Source of the DNA: Basidiobolus meristosporus CBS 931.73
Lineage: Eukaryota; Basidiobolomycota; Basidiobolomycetes; Basidiobolales; Basidiobolaceae
Direction: 5' to 3'
NCBI GenBank assembly: GCA_002104905.1
Contig: MCFE01000751.1
Span: 1-39,313 of the forward strand
DNA: 39,313 nt
Below the pieces are notes generated by a model. That model was not told the origin of the DNA and did no database searches. It saw only the letters and a program-made list of their open reading frames with translations. The stretch's first letter is position 1. The number at the start of each line of letters is the position of its first letter. A program made the position numbers and the translations under genes. Positions 1 through 10,261 of this stretch are shown one piece after another.

Positions 1-779
1 ACCCTGGGTTAATCAAAACTAAGAAAAAACTAGATCTAATTCACTCCAATCTGTTTGGACCTATGCATAATTTATCCTTAGGTGGGATGAATTATTTGAC
101 ACTTTAATTGATGATTATACAAGATACACATGGGTCTACTTCATGGAGAGAAAGGAAGAAGCTCTGTCAAACATTAGGGAGTTTAAATCCATGGTGGGAA
201 GAGAAAATGATAAAAGAATCAAGAAATTATGCTCTGATAATGGCTGAGAATATTGCTCAAAACTCTTCATCCACTTCTGCAAAATTCATGCCACAAAGCA
301 AGAGACTACTGTACCATACTCCCCACAGCCAAATGGAGTGGCAGAATGTGCAAATAGACCAAAAACTAATATGCAGACAAAGTGGAGAACATACAAAAAT
401 ATCTGGGTGTACAGCATATGCCAAGAAACTGTCCAGAAATCCGTCAAAATTTGAGTCAAAAAGTCAAAAATGCATATTTTGGGATACTGCAATGAGATTA
501 AGACATACAAACTCTACAATACCAAAGCAAAGAAGCTGATCAAGTTCAGGAATGTGTTGTATGATGAAAATCAAATTTTCGCAAAAAATGACATTATATT
601 ATGACAAAAATCTGATCTCAAATCCACTGATAGTCAGGATTGAATCAGAGTAAAGCAATGAAAACTATTTTACTCCAGATAACTCTACAACCATGGCTCT
701 GCCTGAGTTGGTGTCTAGGAATATCCCAGAAGTGGTCATTCCAGTATCACAAACCAGGAGATCCAACCAGACCAGAAAT
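1..779 (+). pseudogene. Copia-A integrase to pre-RT relic
   Basis: Decayed Ty1/Copia pol fragment. Translation across frames gives an integrase core: FGP and SLGG, then IDDYTRYTWVYFM, then CSDNG followed by an in-frame TGA and EYCS, then PYSPQPNGVAE. These match the DDE blocks of Copia integrases, which insert element cDNA. After about 400 comes the post-integrase region (LGYCNEIKTYKLYN-like), and 640-779 holds the linker before the RT (SRNIPEVVIPVS). The same linker recurs at 2780-2860 on the minus strand and at 17400-17480. Several frameshifts and stops exclude function. The coding similarity stops exactly at 780, where another Copia-A LTR begins, so this copy was the target of that insertion. 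Its left part lies outside the window. Confidence 0.85.
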
Positions 780-1129
780 TGTTGTAAGAGTCTTGGAGAT
801 ATTGGAAGTGATCTGGGAGAACAAGTAGATTATGTAGTTTTCACTTAATGATTTATTGATTGTAAAAGTTGTATTTATATTTTTACATGGTCTTAGCATA
901 GCAAACATGTAGAATACGTTACAGAAGGTACAAAGGACATGTGAGTCAAGTTTGGGGCTGTTTGGACAACTTTGAGAATTCTCATGTTCTGGGTACCTGG
1001 TATTTTGGTGAAAATATTTTAAGTAAGTCCCAACAAGGAATTTGGTCAGTATTCTCTAAGATTTGAAGGTGATGATCTAAGTGACTAAGTTAGGTGAATA
1101 TTTAGGTGGAATTACAAATTTTTACAACA
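780..1129 (-). repeat. 3' LTR of minus-strand Copia-A element
   Basis: A 350-bp LTR bounded by TGTTGTAA at 780 and its inverted complement TTACAACA at 1122-1129. A second, truncated copy starts at 2949 with the same TGTTGTAAGAGTCTTGGAGA. Read on the minus strand there is a TATAAATA box (complement of 872-879). A polypurine tract adjoins its inner edge, which fits a 3' LTR of a minus-strand element. Confidence 0.85.
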
Positions 1130-1140
1130 CTCCCACTCAG
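1130..1140 (-). other. Polypurine tract of Copia-A
   Basis: The minus strand reads CTGAGTGGGAG directly before the LTR start TGTTGTAA and just after the pol stop codon. This is where plus-strand DNA synthesis is primed in LTR elements. The unrelated Copia-B element has the same GAGTGGGAG core at 10262-10273. Confidence 0.7.
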
Positions 1141-2945
1141 CTAAATGTTCATACTGACTAGTCCTAATTTTGACCTAAGATATTCAAACTTGTCTTTAGC
1201 TAATGATTTGGTAAATATGTCTGCAATTATTTCATCTGAAGGATAGTAAACTAAGCTGACTAAGTGATTCACTATAGCTTCATGTATGAAAAGATGTCTA
1301 ATATCTATGTGCTTAGTTCTAGCATGAAAATTGAGTTTTCTACCTAATTCTATACATCCTTGATTATCTTGAAATATTGTAATAGGCATTTTTTGACATT
1401 GGCCTAAGTCTGTAAAAAGCTTTCTTAACCTCATTGCTTCTTTTTTAGCATCACAGACTGTCATATACTCTGCCCTTGTGGTCAAAAGTGCTACAGTTGG
1501 TTGCTTTCTTAAGTTTCATGATATTGCTCCTTGACAGTATAGAAAGGTGTATCCTGTGGTGGATCTTCTATCTTCCAGATTTCATCCCCAACCAGCATCA
1601 GAGTATCCTACAAGATCCTGCTCTAAATCCTTATAAGTGTATCTTAAGCAGATATCAGCATTTCTATTTAGGTATCTAAAAATCCACCTAACTGCTGCAA
1701 TATGATCAGATCCATAGTTCCGATTATGTTGGCTGACAACTCCCACTGAATATGAGACATCTGTACATGTTCCAAGCATGATATACATTAGACTGCCAAC
1801 CATAGATTGATAAGGAAATTCAGAGCTTTCAGATGGCACCAAGCTCTCTTGATTTGATTGAGTTTTGACCAAGTTAAGGTTTGTCTCCATTGAGGTAGCT
1901 GCCGGTTTACAGTCTTCTATTTTGTACTTCTTTAGTACATCTTGAATATACTTGGATTGGCTTAGGGTGAAAGACTGGGTACTTCTGTCTATGAAGATCT
2001 CTATCCCTCAGTAGTAACTGAGTTCTCCTAGATTGGACATCTTGAACTCCTTAGATAGGCTGGATTTAGTTTCTTCCAATTTTGCTAGATTATTGGTAGC
2101 TGTAATATAATCATCTTCACATAGAGCTAATAGAGCTGGACTTGCTCTATCTTGCTTATAGTATATACAATAGTCAGCATTACTCCTTTTAAAGCTCGGA
2201 GATTCCAAATAAGAATCTATCTTGCAATTCCAGGCTCTGAGCAATTATTTGAGACCATATAGAGAATTTTAAAGTTTGCAGACCAAATAGGGATTATCTT
2301 GGTCAAAACACCCATTAGGCTGGTCCATATACACATCCTCATCATGTTCTCCAATCAAAAATGCAGCTTTCACATCCTTGTGATGAATCAAAACTTATAT
2401 CTGGCTGCATTAGCCAATGTTAATCTGATGGAATTAAACTTGGCTACTGGTGCAAAGGTCTCAGTATTGTCAAGTCCTTTTGTTTCAGAGTATCATTTGG
2501 CCACATGTATTGCTTTGTATCTTGCAATTGTACCATCAGCCTTGTAGTTTGTCTTGAAGACCCACCTTCATCCAATTGATTTTTGGTTGATTGATGAATT
2601 GACCAAGTTGCAAGTTTGATTTTCCATCAGGGCCTGATATTCCTCAGTCATTCCAGAACTCCCAAACTTTGTCAGAGGGCTATTTAAGGCCTCATTTACA
2701 GTCTGGGGTTGATCAATATGGACTGAATAGGCATAGGCTAAGTTTGTACCCTCATTAATATAATAATTTGGGCTATTTCTTGTCCAATTGGGTCTCCAGG
2801 CATCTGATACTGGAATGATCACTTCTGGGATATTTCTGGGCACTGATTCAGGCTGAATCACAGTTGTAGAGTCCTCTTGAGTGAAAAGAATTCCATTGTT
2901 TTGCTCTGATTCAATCCTGACAATTGGTGGACTTAAGACCTAATT
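1141..2945 (-). pseudogene. Copia-A pol relic (RT and RNase H)
   Basis: On the minus strand this reads linker (about 2860-2780), RT start (EEYQALMENQTCNLV), RT active-site region (2244-2008), RT end (1890-1582) and RNase H (1485-1141). The YVDD box has decayed to CEDD, in ALCEDDYITATN. RNase H keeps the Copia hallmarks TTRAEYM, DNQGCIELG, HARTKHIDIRH and ADIFTKSLA, ending at a stop next to the polypurine tract. Several frameshifts separate the parts. Gag, protease and integrase are absent: the upstream LTR follows the linker directly at 2949. The element is therefore a large internal-deletion derivative that cannot move by itself. Confidence 0.85.
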
Positions 2946-2948
2946 TTT

Positions 2949-3085
2949 TGTTGTAAGAGTCTTGGAGATATTGGCAGTGGTTTGGAGGACAAGTAGATTA
3001 AGTGGTTTTCACTTAATGATTTATTGAATGTAAAACTAGTATTTATACTTTTACCTGGTGTTGGCATTACAAACACGTAGAATAG
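2949..3085 (-). repeat. Truncated 5' LTR of Copia-A
   Basis: This matches the first roughly 135 bp of the LTR at 780-1129, including TGTTGTAAGAGTCTTGGAGA, CACTTAATGATTTATTG and the TATTTATA box (3040-3047; TATAAATA on the minus strand). Similarity ends near GTAGAATA at about 3083. Beyond it the sequence matches the end of the DDE transposase relic. Confidence 0.8.
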
Positions 3086-3985
3086 GCTAAGGCTGCCAAT
3101 AAACTGAATCTCCTCAGATATTCAATGTATGCTCTAACCCCACTCTGGAATGACTAAATAGTAGAGCTTCTGCTTCCTGCTAAGCACACCATTCCTTGGC
3201 TTCCTATAAGCTGTAGTACATCCTAATCTCTGACAATCCTCTCCTCTATAAGCCAAGTCTGCCATACATTTCTCCCCTCTACTGAGTTCTGGATGATTCT
3301 CTACCCAGAGTGCTTTGCCATGCCTACTTCCAGCAAATGGCCCACTAAACCAGATGATGTTACCCTCAATGTCAGACAGTGCTTGAAACTTCACACAGTG
3401 TGCCTTGTACTTACCACAATAAAAGTGCCTCTGCCCTCTAGAAGGTCTGTTAATCCTGACTGGGAAGGTATCCAAAATACTCCTTATATGGAACTTGTTG
3501 CTGAACACTCTGGGATATAGAAGTCTATTGAAGCTTCTAAACCTAGTACTCCAAGCTTGCTCTAAGTCATTCATACCCTCTGCATGGTGGTTCTCCATTG
3601 CTGTCAGCTGGGAATGAAAGCTTCTAGGACTTTTGTTGCCATGTATGGTGGGATGAAACCTTGTAGGGTAATAGTTATTGTGATAGCAGAGAAACTTAAC
3701 AAGGGATCTCCTTGAGTAGATAGGGGTAGATGGACCACAGTACTTGGTATAGATCTCCTCTAGTGTGTCAAAAGGAAATCCAGTGGTAATGATGGGATTG
3801 ATGAGAAAAGACCATTCAGATGAGTAAGTCATATTCAAATTGGTAATGATTGGGCTGAACTGATTTGATTTGATTTGGCGCAATCAGCTTTATTTATCTC
3901 ATTTTCCATGCATTGTGACTAAATCTCCATCAATTGCCATGTATCCCATCATTATGTTGCAAAAATCATCCTCAAACAATGACTG
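3086..3985 (-). pseudogene. DDE superfamily (Harbinger/DDE_Tnp_4-like) transposase relic, copy 1
   Basis: The longest open piece is 249 codons (3883-3134). It carries the pattern of cut-and-paste DDE endonucleases of the Harbinger/IS5-like group: LDTFPVRINRPS with Asp138, FYCGKYKAHCVKFQALSD, GPFAGSRHG, then MADLAYRGEDC with Asp209, and YRKPRNGVLSRKQKLY. The catalytic Glu block follows in another frame after a stop at 3134 and is cut off by the Copia-A LTR at about 3085. Similarity to a second copy at 24229-25260 extends upstream of codon 1 (a MMGYMAIDGDL-like stretch at about 3895-3985), so the true start is further upstream. The superfamily call comes from motif order, not a database search. 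Broken and inactive. Confidence 0.7.
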
Positions 3986-4190
3986 GGTTTTTGTTTTGAT
4001 GCTTTACTCACAAGTCTATAATCAAATAGGAAATCTGCAATTGATGTGATCTGATCCATGTCAATGCAATCCAAGATGCATCATGCTTAATATATGGAAA
4101 ATTCAACAATCACATTAGTTTTCATATATATTTCACTTAAGGCCAGGTTGATGCCAATACACCACCGTATAAGTATCCAAATCTGTCACT
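3986..4190. repeat. Spacer between the divergent ORFs of the DDE transposon, copy 1
   Basis: Noncoding, AT-rich. It shares long blocks with 25260-25450 (for example CAACAATCACATTAGTTTTC and ATATATTTCA), so it belongs to the same transposon and probably held the divergent promoters. I could not find the element's terminal inverted repeats. Confidence 0.5.
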
Positions 4191-4442
4191 ATGGTCCCTA
4201 TAACAAGTCTCAACTCATCTTTAGCTCAACCTAGACAAAACCCATCCCCCTGTTCACAAGCATGGTCCAGACCAGAAAAAGCAATGTTGGATCTGCTTGA
4301 GTTCTTACCAAATGATATCAGTATGGCCCAAGTGTCTCTGATGAGCCTTCATACAGATATTTGGGCACTCAGTACTCTAGCAGAACTAGATACCTTGGAG
4401 AGTCAAAAGAGATGGAAGAACCTCAGTAGAAATGTAGTTTGA
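4191..4442 (+). pseudogene. Possible second ORF of the DDE transposon, copy 1
   Basis: An 83-codon frame on the strand opposite the transposase, facing away from it. The matching DNA near 25455-25700 keeps the same reading, with shared words such as RQNPSP, SMAQ, HTDIWAL, AELDT and ESQ+RWK. Harbinger elements usually carry a second ORF for a Myb-like DNA-binding partner, but I see no clear Myb signature here. That two diverged copies share a plus-strand reading supports past coding. The function is not identified. Confidence 0.35.
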
Positions 4443-4449
4443 ATCAGAA

Positions 4450-5359
4450 AAGGTTGTGGCCTTCTGTTGATAACCCTTTATATACAGGCACACCTGCAGC
4501 AATTGACATAATTTTATTACCACAGCCTTACGGCCATTTTGTGTTATACATGCAAAGTTACCGTATACCTTGTATTGCTGGTAGCATTTATATCTTGCAT
4601 ATGTATGATTAGTTGCTGCTACTTTTGCCATGAATAGCTCTTTAATATCTGCAAAATACTTTTATCTGCCTTGCCTTTATATTTCTTATCTCTACTGGAT
4701 ACTAGTCCCCCTTATAGGTGCACTTTGATTCTTGTTTGTACGAACTACAAGCTGCAGGGTGTACAAATTGACTGATAAAAAATGGAAACCTGGCATACTT
4801 TGGTAAAGTTGCCCTACTCAAAACTAGTTGCCAATTACATCCAACCTAATATTTCATTACCTAACTGATTACTCACACATTGGGCTGCTTGACTTCTTAA
4901 TGCCAATGACAAAGGTGTCTTCAAGTGCTTATGACATCTCAGTATTTTCCAACTATTACTGGCTGTACTCACTGTGTCAACTTATCACATCCACAACAGA
5001 CTTGAAGATTGTATTCTGACAAGATTATGATAAGGAGATAATTGCAATTAGGCTTGTCTTCCTATCAGCCCACACACTTTATCATTAGTAAAGAGATAGT
5101 GTTGTAGAGCAAATGCATTGCTTTCAGTGGAAAGCTTTTGCTCCAGCAGAGTCCCACTGTCTTTGATTTCTTCAATTTTGATTTGTCTAATATTCTGGTC
5201 TATGGCTTATAGAGTGCTAGCTTTGTGACAATTGCCTGTTGACTACTATATGTTCTTGCTGTGAGAGAATGATGTTCTTAGTGTTGATGTATATATAACA
5301 AAAACATGTCTGGATTGTGGAGTAAATCCCATGGTTCTCACACATTCAACAGCATAGAC
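4450..5359. repeat. Repeat D, copy 1 (unidentified family)
   Basis: The first part (4470-4850) matches 29960-30345; the second (4890-5359) matches 21220-22170. Shared words include CAGGCACACCTGC and AGCAAATGCATTGCT. The minus strand of copies 1 and 3 gives a related peptide (LFADIKELFMAKVAATNH in copy 1), and copy 2 gives one with FKSVTDEMSWHVEDSQEEL. The family may therefore have encoded a protein on the minus strand. I do not recognise it. The repeat ends where the Copia-B LTR begins at 5360. Confidence 0.55.
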
Positions 5360-5550
5360 TGCCAAAATATGAGACTACTTGGTATTATTCAGCAGCTAAA
5401 AGCTTACTTAAAAGCTCTGGACTAGTTGAAGTTGCAGTACCACTAGCTTAGAGCCCTAAATTAGCCACTTTCTTTCAGATCCGTGATCCTAGGATTGTAT
5501 CATAGTTGATAGTTTTTTTAGGTTCCTAGATCCATAACACTTCTCAAGTT
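5360..5550 (+). repeat. Shortened 5' LTR of plus-strand Copia-B relic
   Basis: This starts TGCCAAAATATGAGACTACTTGG, matching the Copia-B LTR (minus strand of 14574 downward: TGTTGAAATATTGGACTATTTGG). Similarity continues through CAGCTAAA and the CTTTCTTTCAGATC region to about 5505, then skips about half of the 365-bp LTR. The internal region resumes at about 5550 with GCCTTAATCTACTCTTAACA before the gag ATG. Confidence 0.65.
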
Positions 5551-5590
5551 GCAAGAGGAAAGCCTCATTTGCCTTAATCTACTCTTAACA

Positions 5591-8345
5591 ATGACAGCTA
5601 TCTGCCAACAAAGTAACAAAGGTATCCTCTCTGCAAAGGAGAGGCTTGATTCAAAGACCTACAGACTCTGCGGAATCTAGAAGAAGATCCACCTTAGAAA
5701 ACAATGATATGAAATGTAGTAACAGGAAAGGAAATTGAGCCCATAATAACAGCAGAAGAAGCTTAAATATCTTAAGAGAAGGATTGAAAAGTTGTTAAAG
5801 CCATATTTATCAATATGCAAGATTCCTTCATTGGGCAAGTCCATGCTTCTAATGCTACCAAAGCAGCATGGAAATCCTCAGAGATGATCTCCAGAGCAAA
5901 GTTGGTATTAAGCAACCCTTAATTATAAAAAAAGCTTTTCTACATGAGGGTGAAGCCAGAGGATGAGATGCCTCAGCTGATTATCAGAATGAAGAGAATT
6001 GCACAAGAGCTTTAAGCTTTAATGTGGATATAGATGTTGAAGTATATAATAGCTGTCTGCTTTGCAAATAAGACAAGTATGTGCCACTCATACTTTCTGT
6101 TGAAAGCAAAGAAAACAATCTGACATAGACTTTATCAAAGGAAGACTACCCCAAGAAGAGCTCAGACATAGTGACCAATCACAGAATGCTCAAGACAATG
6201 CTTTATTCAGAGCAGAATGACATATAGAAAGAGGGAAAGCAATACAGCCACAGAGAACATGGCTGCTGTAACTACTCCAAGTAGCCAGGATCAAGGACAA
6301 GGAAATGCAAGAAAAAGAAGCAGACAAAAGACCAAAATTGGAGAATACAAACCATATAACTACAAATGAACAGTTATTTGAAACTGCACAAAAGTGCGCA
6401 AGCAACAGCAATAATGAATGATAAATTGATTTTAGAGCAGCACATCATATTTGTGGTACCAGGGGTTGGCTCAGCAGCTTGAAGACTTTTCCTCAAAGAA
6501 AGGCTTATTGGAGATTCAACTCTGCACTGGAAGCTACTGCCAGTAGGCTTTTACAGCTAAATACAAGTGATATCTCTGGGGTACAAAAGCAAGACCAATT
6601 GATGTATTCTACATGCCTGCAATAGCTAAGAACTTATTCTCAGTGGATAAAGCAATTACTCAGGGGCTGTGATTTGTTTTAACCCAGCAGATCTTCTGAA
6701 TATTGAGTGAAAGTGGTCAATAATCCACTTTTGGAATCAGAGATTACAACTTATACAAGTGGTAATGCTAGAAAATTGTACCTATATTGGTCAACATTGC
6801 TGAAACTGATGAAGTTTAGTGTGAGTTATGCAATCAAAGGCTGGGAAATAATGGGAAACAGAAAATGAGCCAATGTGTGAAAATTCAGTTCTTTTTGACT
6901 CAACAACTGCATTTCAATCCTATTCAACATCTGTAAGGGATGCGCATATGACAAACAAGCTACAAGTATCAGATTTTCTAAAAATTATTTACTTCACTAG
7001 TTTCTGATAATTTGCTGATATCTTACAAACTGATTTCCCAGCAAGTAATCTGAAATGTGTGATTTAATTAAGTGCTAGTTGAGAATACATTAAAAATTAG
7101 GTGGACACCTAGCCATTTCAACAGGACCCTTAGAAAAATGTGCTTTGGAGCCAAGAGATATTACACAACTGTTCCAAGGAGTTTGCAAAGTACTGTTCAC
7201 CTACTGGTATATGTCAGCCCACCACTGTACCACAAATTCAACAGCAAAATGGAGTAGCTGAACATGCAAATAGGACTTGAATAGAGATGGCAAAATGTAA
7301 GCTACATACAATGCAAATAGACAACATTTGTTGGGCTGATTCTGCTGCTACCACACTATTCATTGATAGTAGATGTCTCACAACAGTATCCCAAGATTTT
7401 ACGCTCTTTAAAGCACATATGGGCAGAAACACAGACCTCCAGCACTTGATGATCTTGTGTAGTGATTTCTTCTATCAAATCCCTGACAAATATGCTCAAA
7501 TTTGGGTCCAAAAAGTAGAAAAGGGATCTTTCTTGGCTATTGGGAGGATACTCAATATTACATATTGTATGAAGGTAAGCTTGGAAGCTATCAAGAGCAG
7601 CAGCATTGAATTTGAGGATAAGTTGGATCAGAGAGCTAATAAGACTATTGCTAGCTGCCTGATGATGCAAGCACTACTAGTCCAGACCAAAAGCAGAAAG
7701 CTATGCTTAATCAGTCCAATTATATTATAGGCATTCTTAGATGCTTGATAATTCCAATAACTGAAAGCTGTGCTGAATCTGTCTAAGTATATCATGGGCA
7801 TTCTTGGATGCTTCAAGTTGGCAACTTGCAAGCCTTCAGCAACACTAATGGACATAAACCTAAATTTGAGCAAATCTCAGCCAGCAGTAGATGTAAACAG
7901 CTCAAATATAGGCCAGAACTTTCCCTATCTATCAGTTATTGGTAGTCTGATGTACCTGATGATATTTACATATATGAATAGTGCATTGGCAGTTGCAATA
8001 ATCATTCAATTAATACACAACTATAGTTCTGATCAAATTAGAGCCAGTAAGCATATTTTCAGAGATCTACAAGTTGTTTTAAATATGGAATTGGAATTCC
8101 CTGAAGCAGCTAAAAAGCAACGATATGATTTTTATGGTGATTCAGATTTGGATGGGGAACATATTGACAGATGTCCACCACTGAGCATTTGCTTTTACCA
8201 GCTGGTGCAGCTATAACCTGGAATTGCAATCAACAATCAACTGCGGCTCTCTCCACGTTTTAGACAGAGTTTATGTCCAATTGTCAAGCAACTATGGAGA
8301 CTATATTGTTGCAAACTTTAATCAAGGACTTAAGTCAAATAAGTT
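5591..8345 (+). pseudogene. Copia-B gag-pol relic, plus strand
   Basis: Heavily decayed paralog of the minus-strand Copia-B at 9896-14574. In order: gag from an ATG at 5591 with GQVHASNATKAAWKS at about 5840; a degraded protease and pre-integrase region (PAIAKNLFSVDKAITQGL at 6620, GIRDYNLYK at 6730); integrase pieces at 6900-7560; RT end at 7770-8110 (GCFKLATCKPSATLMDINL, VIGSLMYL, NYSSDQIRASKHIFRDLQ); and RNase H start at 8110-8345 (ITWNCNQQSTAALST). The middle of RT, including the active-site box, is missing near 7640-7770. A short duplicated segment (7730-7755 and 7797-7822, GGCATTCTTRGATGCTT) marks the repaired junction. The element stops inside RNase H with no 3' LTR. Confidence 0.8.
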
Positions 8346-8809
8346 AGTTTGATGTTAAGTAATCAATAGGTCAGTTTTATCTGCTCAATTAGTAGTCCAG
8401 TCAGCAGCTGAATCAGCAGATCCTAATCAGACAGAAATAGATATATTATGTAGGAGCTAGCTGGGTGATGTTGATGCAATCAAATGAGTTATTAGCCATA
8501 GACTATATTAGAAAGTACAATTAGTCAGCAATTGAACTGGAAAAATGTTCACAATACCAGATGGAACCAAAACAAAAGTCAGTTTAAGTATTAGTGAATA
8601 CAGTACTAGCCATACTTCATATTCCTCTACAATTTGTATATCCACACTTTTAACATTAGTAGCAGCAATTACTAGAAACCTTCCCGCTGAAGAAAGAAGA
8701 AGCCACCCTCATGATGTCAGAAGTACAAGATTGGAAGAATGCTATGCATTAAATTCTTGTCCAACAACAACTGTTACTCCAGATCCTTAGCCAGTAGCAA
8801 CAGGGAATG
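8346..8809. other. Gap between Copia-B and Gypsy-2 relics
   Basis: No domain is recognised. An open frame of 81 codons (8545-8790, plus) is serine/threonine-rich at its start. Because it runs towards Gypsy-2 gag, it may be the decayed N-terminus of that gag or part of its leader. I found no match to the LTRs elsewhere in the window. Confidence 0.4.
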
Positions 8810-9895
8810 ACTACCATGGCCCAGAGTCAGCTAAACTCTGTCAAGAGCAACTTTAGTGTGATGATCAACCAATACCATGACAGGGCCAATTAAAGCCTCA
8901 AAAGTTGGCTCTTTTGGATTGAAGGAACTTCTTAGCTCAAAAGAATATCCCCAAAAAGGAAGTTACATTGTACAGCCTCTTACCTGGCAGATGCAGCTTT
9001 ACAGTGGTATCACAACAAGATCAGGTCAGTCATTGTGATTGTATGCACTACTATCTTAACCTGGAATGAGTTTGTGTTGGAAATTCAAGATGCCTTTGAA
9101 CATCCCTACCAGCAGACACTACTAGGAAGGGAGCTGAAGACACTTAGACTGAAAGAAATGGTTTAGGAACACATCTATAAGTATAAATGTTTACTCTAAC
9201 AAATTGAAAAATGGACCTCATTGATCAAGTTAAATACTTATTGATGGACTGAAAGTCAGAACTTACAAGGAAGTGAGTTATTGAAGACCTCAGACTATTG
9301 GAGAAGCCGTCAAAATTGCAATTGACTATGATGCAGCTTTGTTTAAAGTTGGGAAGCCCACCATGACTAATTCAAGAAGTTGTAATAACTATGAAAGAAG
9401 ACAATATGAAGCAGTGCCAATGGAAATAGGTCCTATGCAGAAGATGCCCACCTCAGAAGAATGTAAGCAGAAAGGACTTTGCTTTAACTGCCACCAGCAA
9501 GGTCCTATTGCAAAAGTACTGCTTGTAGAGATGTAATGGACACCAGTCAATAAGAGCCTTCAACTGGACTGAAGCCTTTGAGTGTAGTAACATGGAAGTT
9601 GAACTTTGAGAAGACTTATATCTTACTCTCCATATGACATAAGAATACATGTCTAAAATGTCCTCAGCCTCAGGGAAGCTATTGTTCTTGATTGGAGGAA
9701 TCAATGGCATACCAGCCAAGATCAAGTTTGACTCAGGAGCATCAAATAGTACATGCCAGAGCAATTTGCCATGAAAACTGGAATCAACTCAGAACTCACC
9801 AAATCAGCTTCAGTCTCAACAGCTAATGGGAACTGTCACATAATCAGTCATATTACACAGTCAGTAAGAAGGAAGCTCAATAACTATGAAGATGT
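8810..9895 (+). pseudogene. Gypsy-2 gag and protease relic (left half)
   Basis: Ty3/Gypsy gag with the retrotransposon-gag core ADAALQWYHNKI, TWNEFVLEIQDAF and LGRELKTLRLKE (about 8985-9165), then DQVKYLLMDGLK and an open frame at 9339-9536 ending in a degenerate zinc knuckle (GLCFNCHQQGPIAK, with the expected His and last Cys lost). Aspartic protease follows at 9680-9895, where KIKFDSGASN keeps the catalytic DSG. Stops and frameshifts are frequent. The protease is cut at about 9895 by the minus-strand Copia-B and resumes at 14575. Confidence 0.8.
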
Positions 9896-10261
9896 CGCAA
9901 TTTAAGAAGTGGTTTAGATAAAAGGAACTTATCAAGAAATAGTGATAAAAGTTGAACTGTTTTTTATTAGTAAAGAAGCTCAGTATTTATACCTTTGTAG
10001 AAGTAATACAGCAGTAACACTAAGTAAGGAGGGTTTCTCAATATTCAGGAGCATTCTGTAACAGCTTCAGGGTTAGTATATAATAGTTAGTATTAGTGCT
10101 AATTTGATCCTGACTATAGGGGAGTAATCATAAGATCATAGATCTGAAGAAAGCGGCAAAGTTAGAGCTGTAAATTAGTCCCATAGTGACCAAGACTATT
10201 CCAGAATTGTTAATTAAATTTTTAGCTGCAGAATGATACCAAATAGTCCAATATTTCAACA
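9896..10261 (-). repeat. 3' LTR of Copia-B
   Basis: A 366-bp LTR. On the minus strand it begins TGTTGAAATATTGGACTATT and ends near ATTGCG (ATTGCA in the other LTR). A TATAAATA box (complement of 9984-9991) is conserved in the other LTR. The pol frame runs a few bases into this LTR before stopping at 10256-10258. Confidence 0.9.

Larger units (their letters stand above)
780..3085 (-). mobile_element. Internally deleted Copia-A element inserted in another Copia-A
   Basis: The order on the minus strand is a partial 5' LTR (3085-2949), a pol tail (2945-1141), a polypurine tract and a complete 3' LTR (1129-780). The left boundary cuts the plus-strand Copia-A relic cleanly after ACCAGAAAT at 779. 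The right LTR stops at about 3085, where DNA-transposon sequence begins, so no target-site duplication can be checked. The missing gag, protease and integrase point to a large internal deletion, either before insertion or by later recombination. Confidence 0.75.

Noticed and set aside
3293-3520. Plus-strand ORF of 75 codons, with a counterpart at 24566-24838
   Set aside because: It is antisense to the DDE transposase, whose minus-strand reading carries the recognisable catalytic motifs. The plus reading is a shadow preserved by the same DNA.
8545-8790. 81-codon ORF as an independent gene
   Set aside because: No domain or second copy. Its position fits a decayed Gypsy-2 gag leader.
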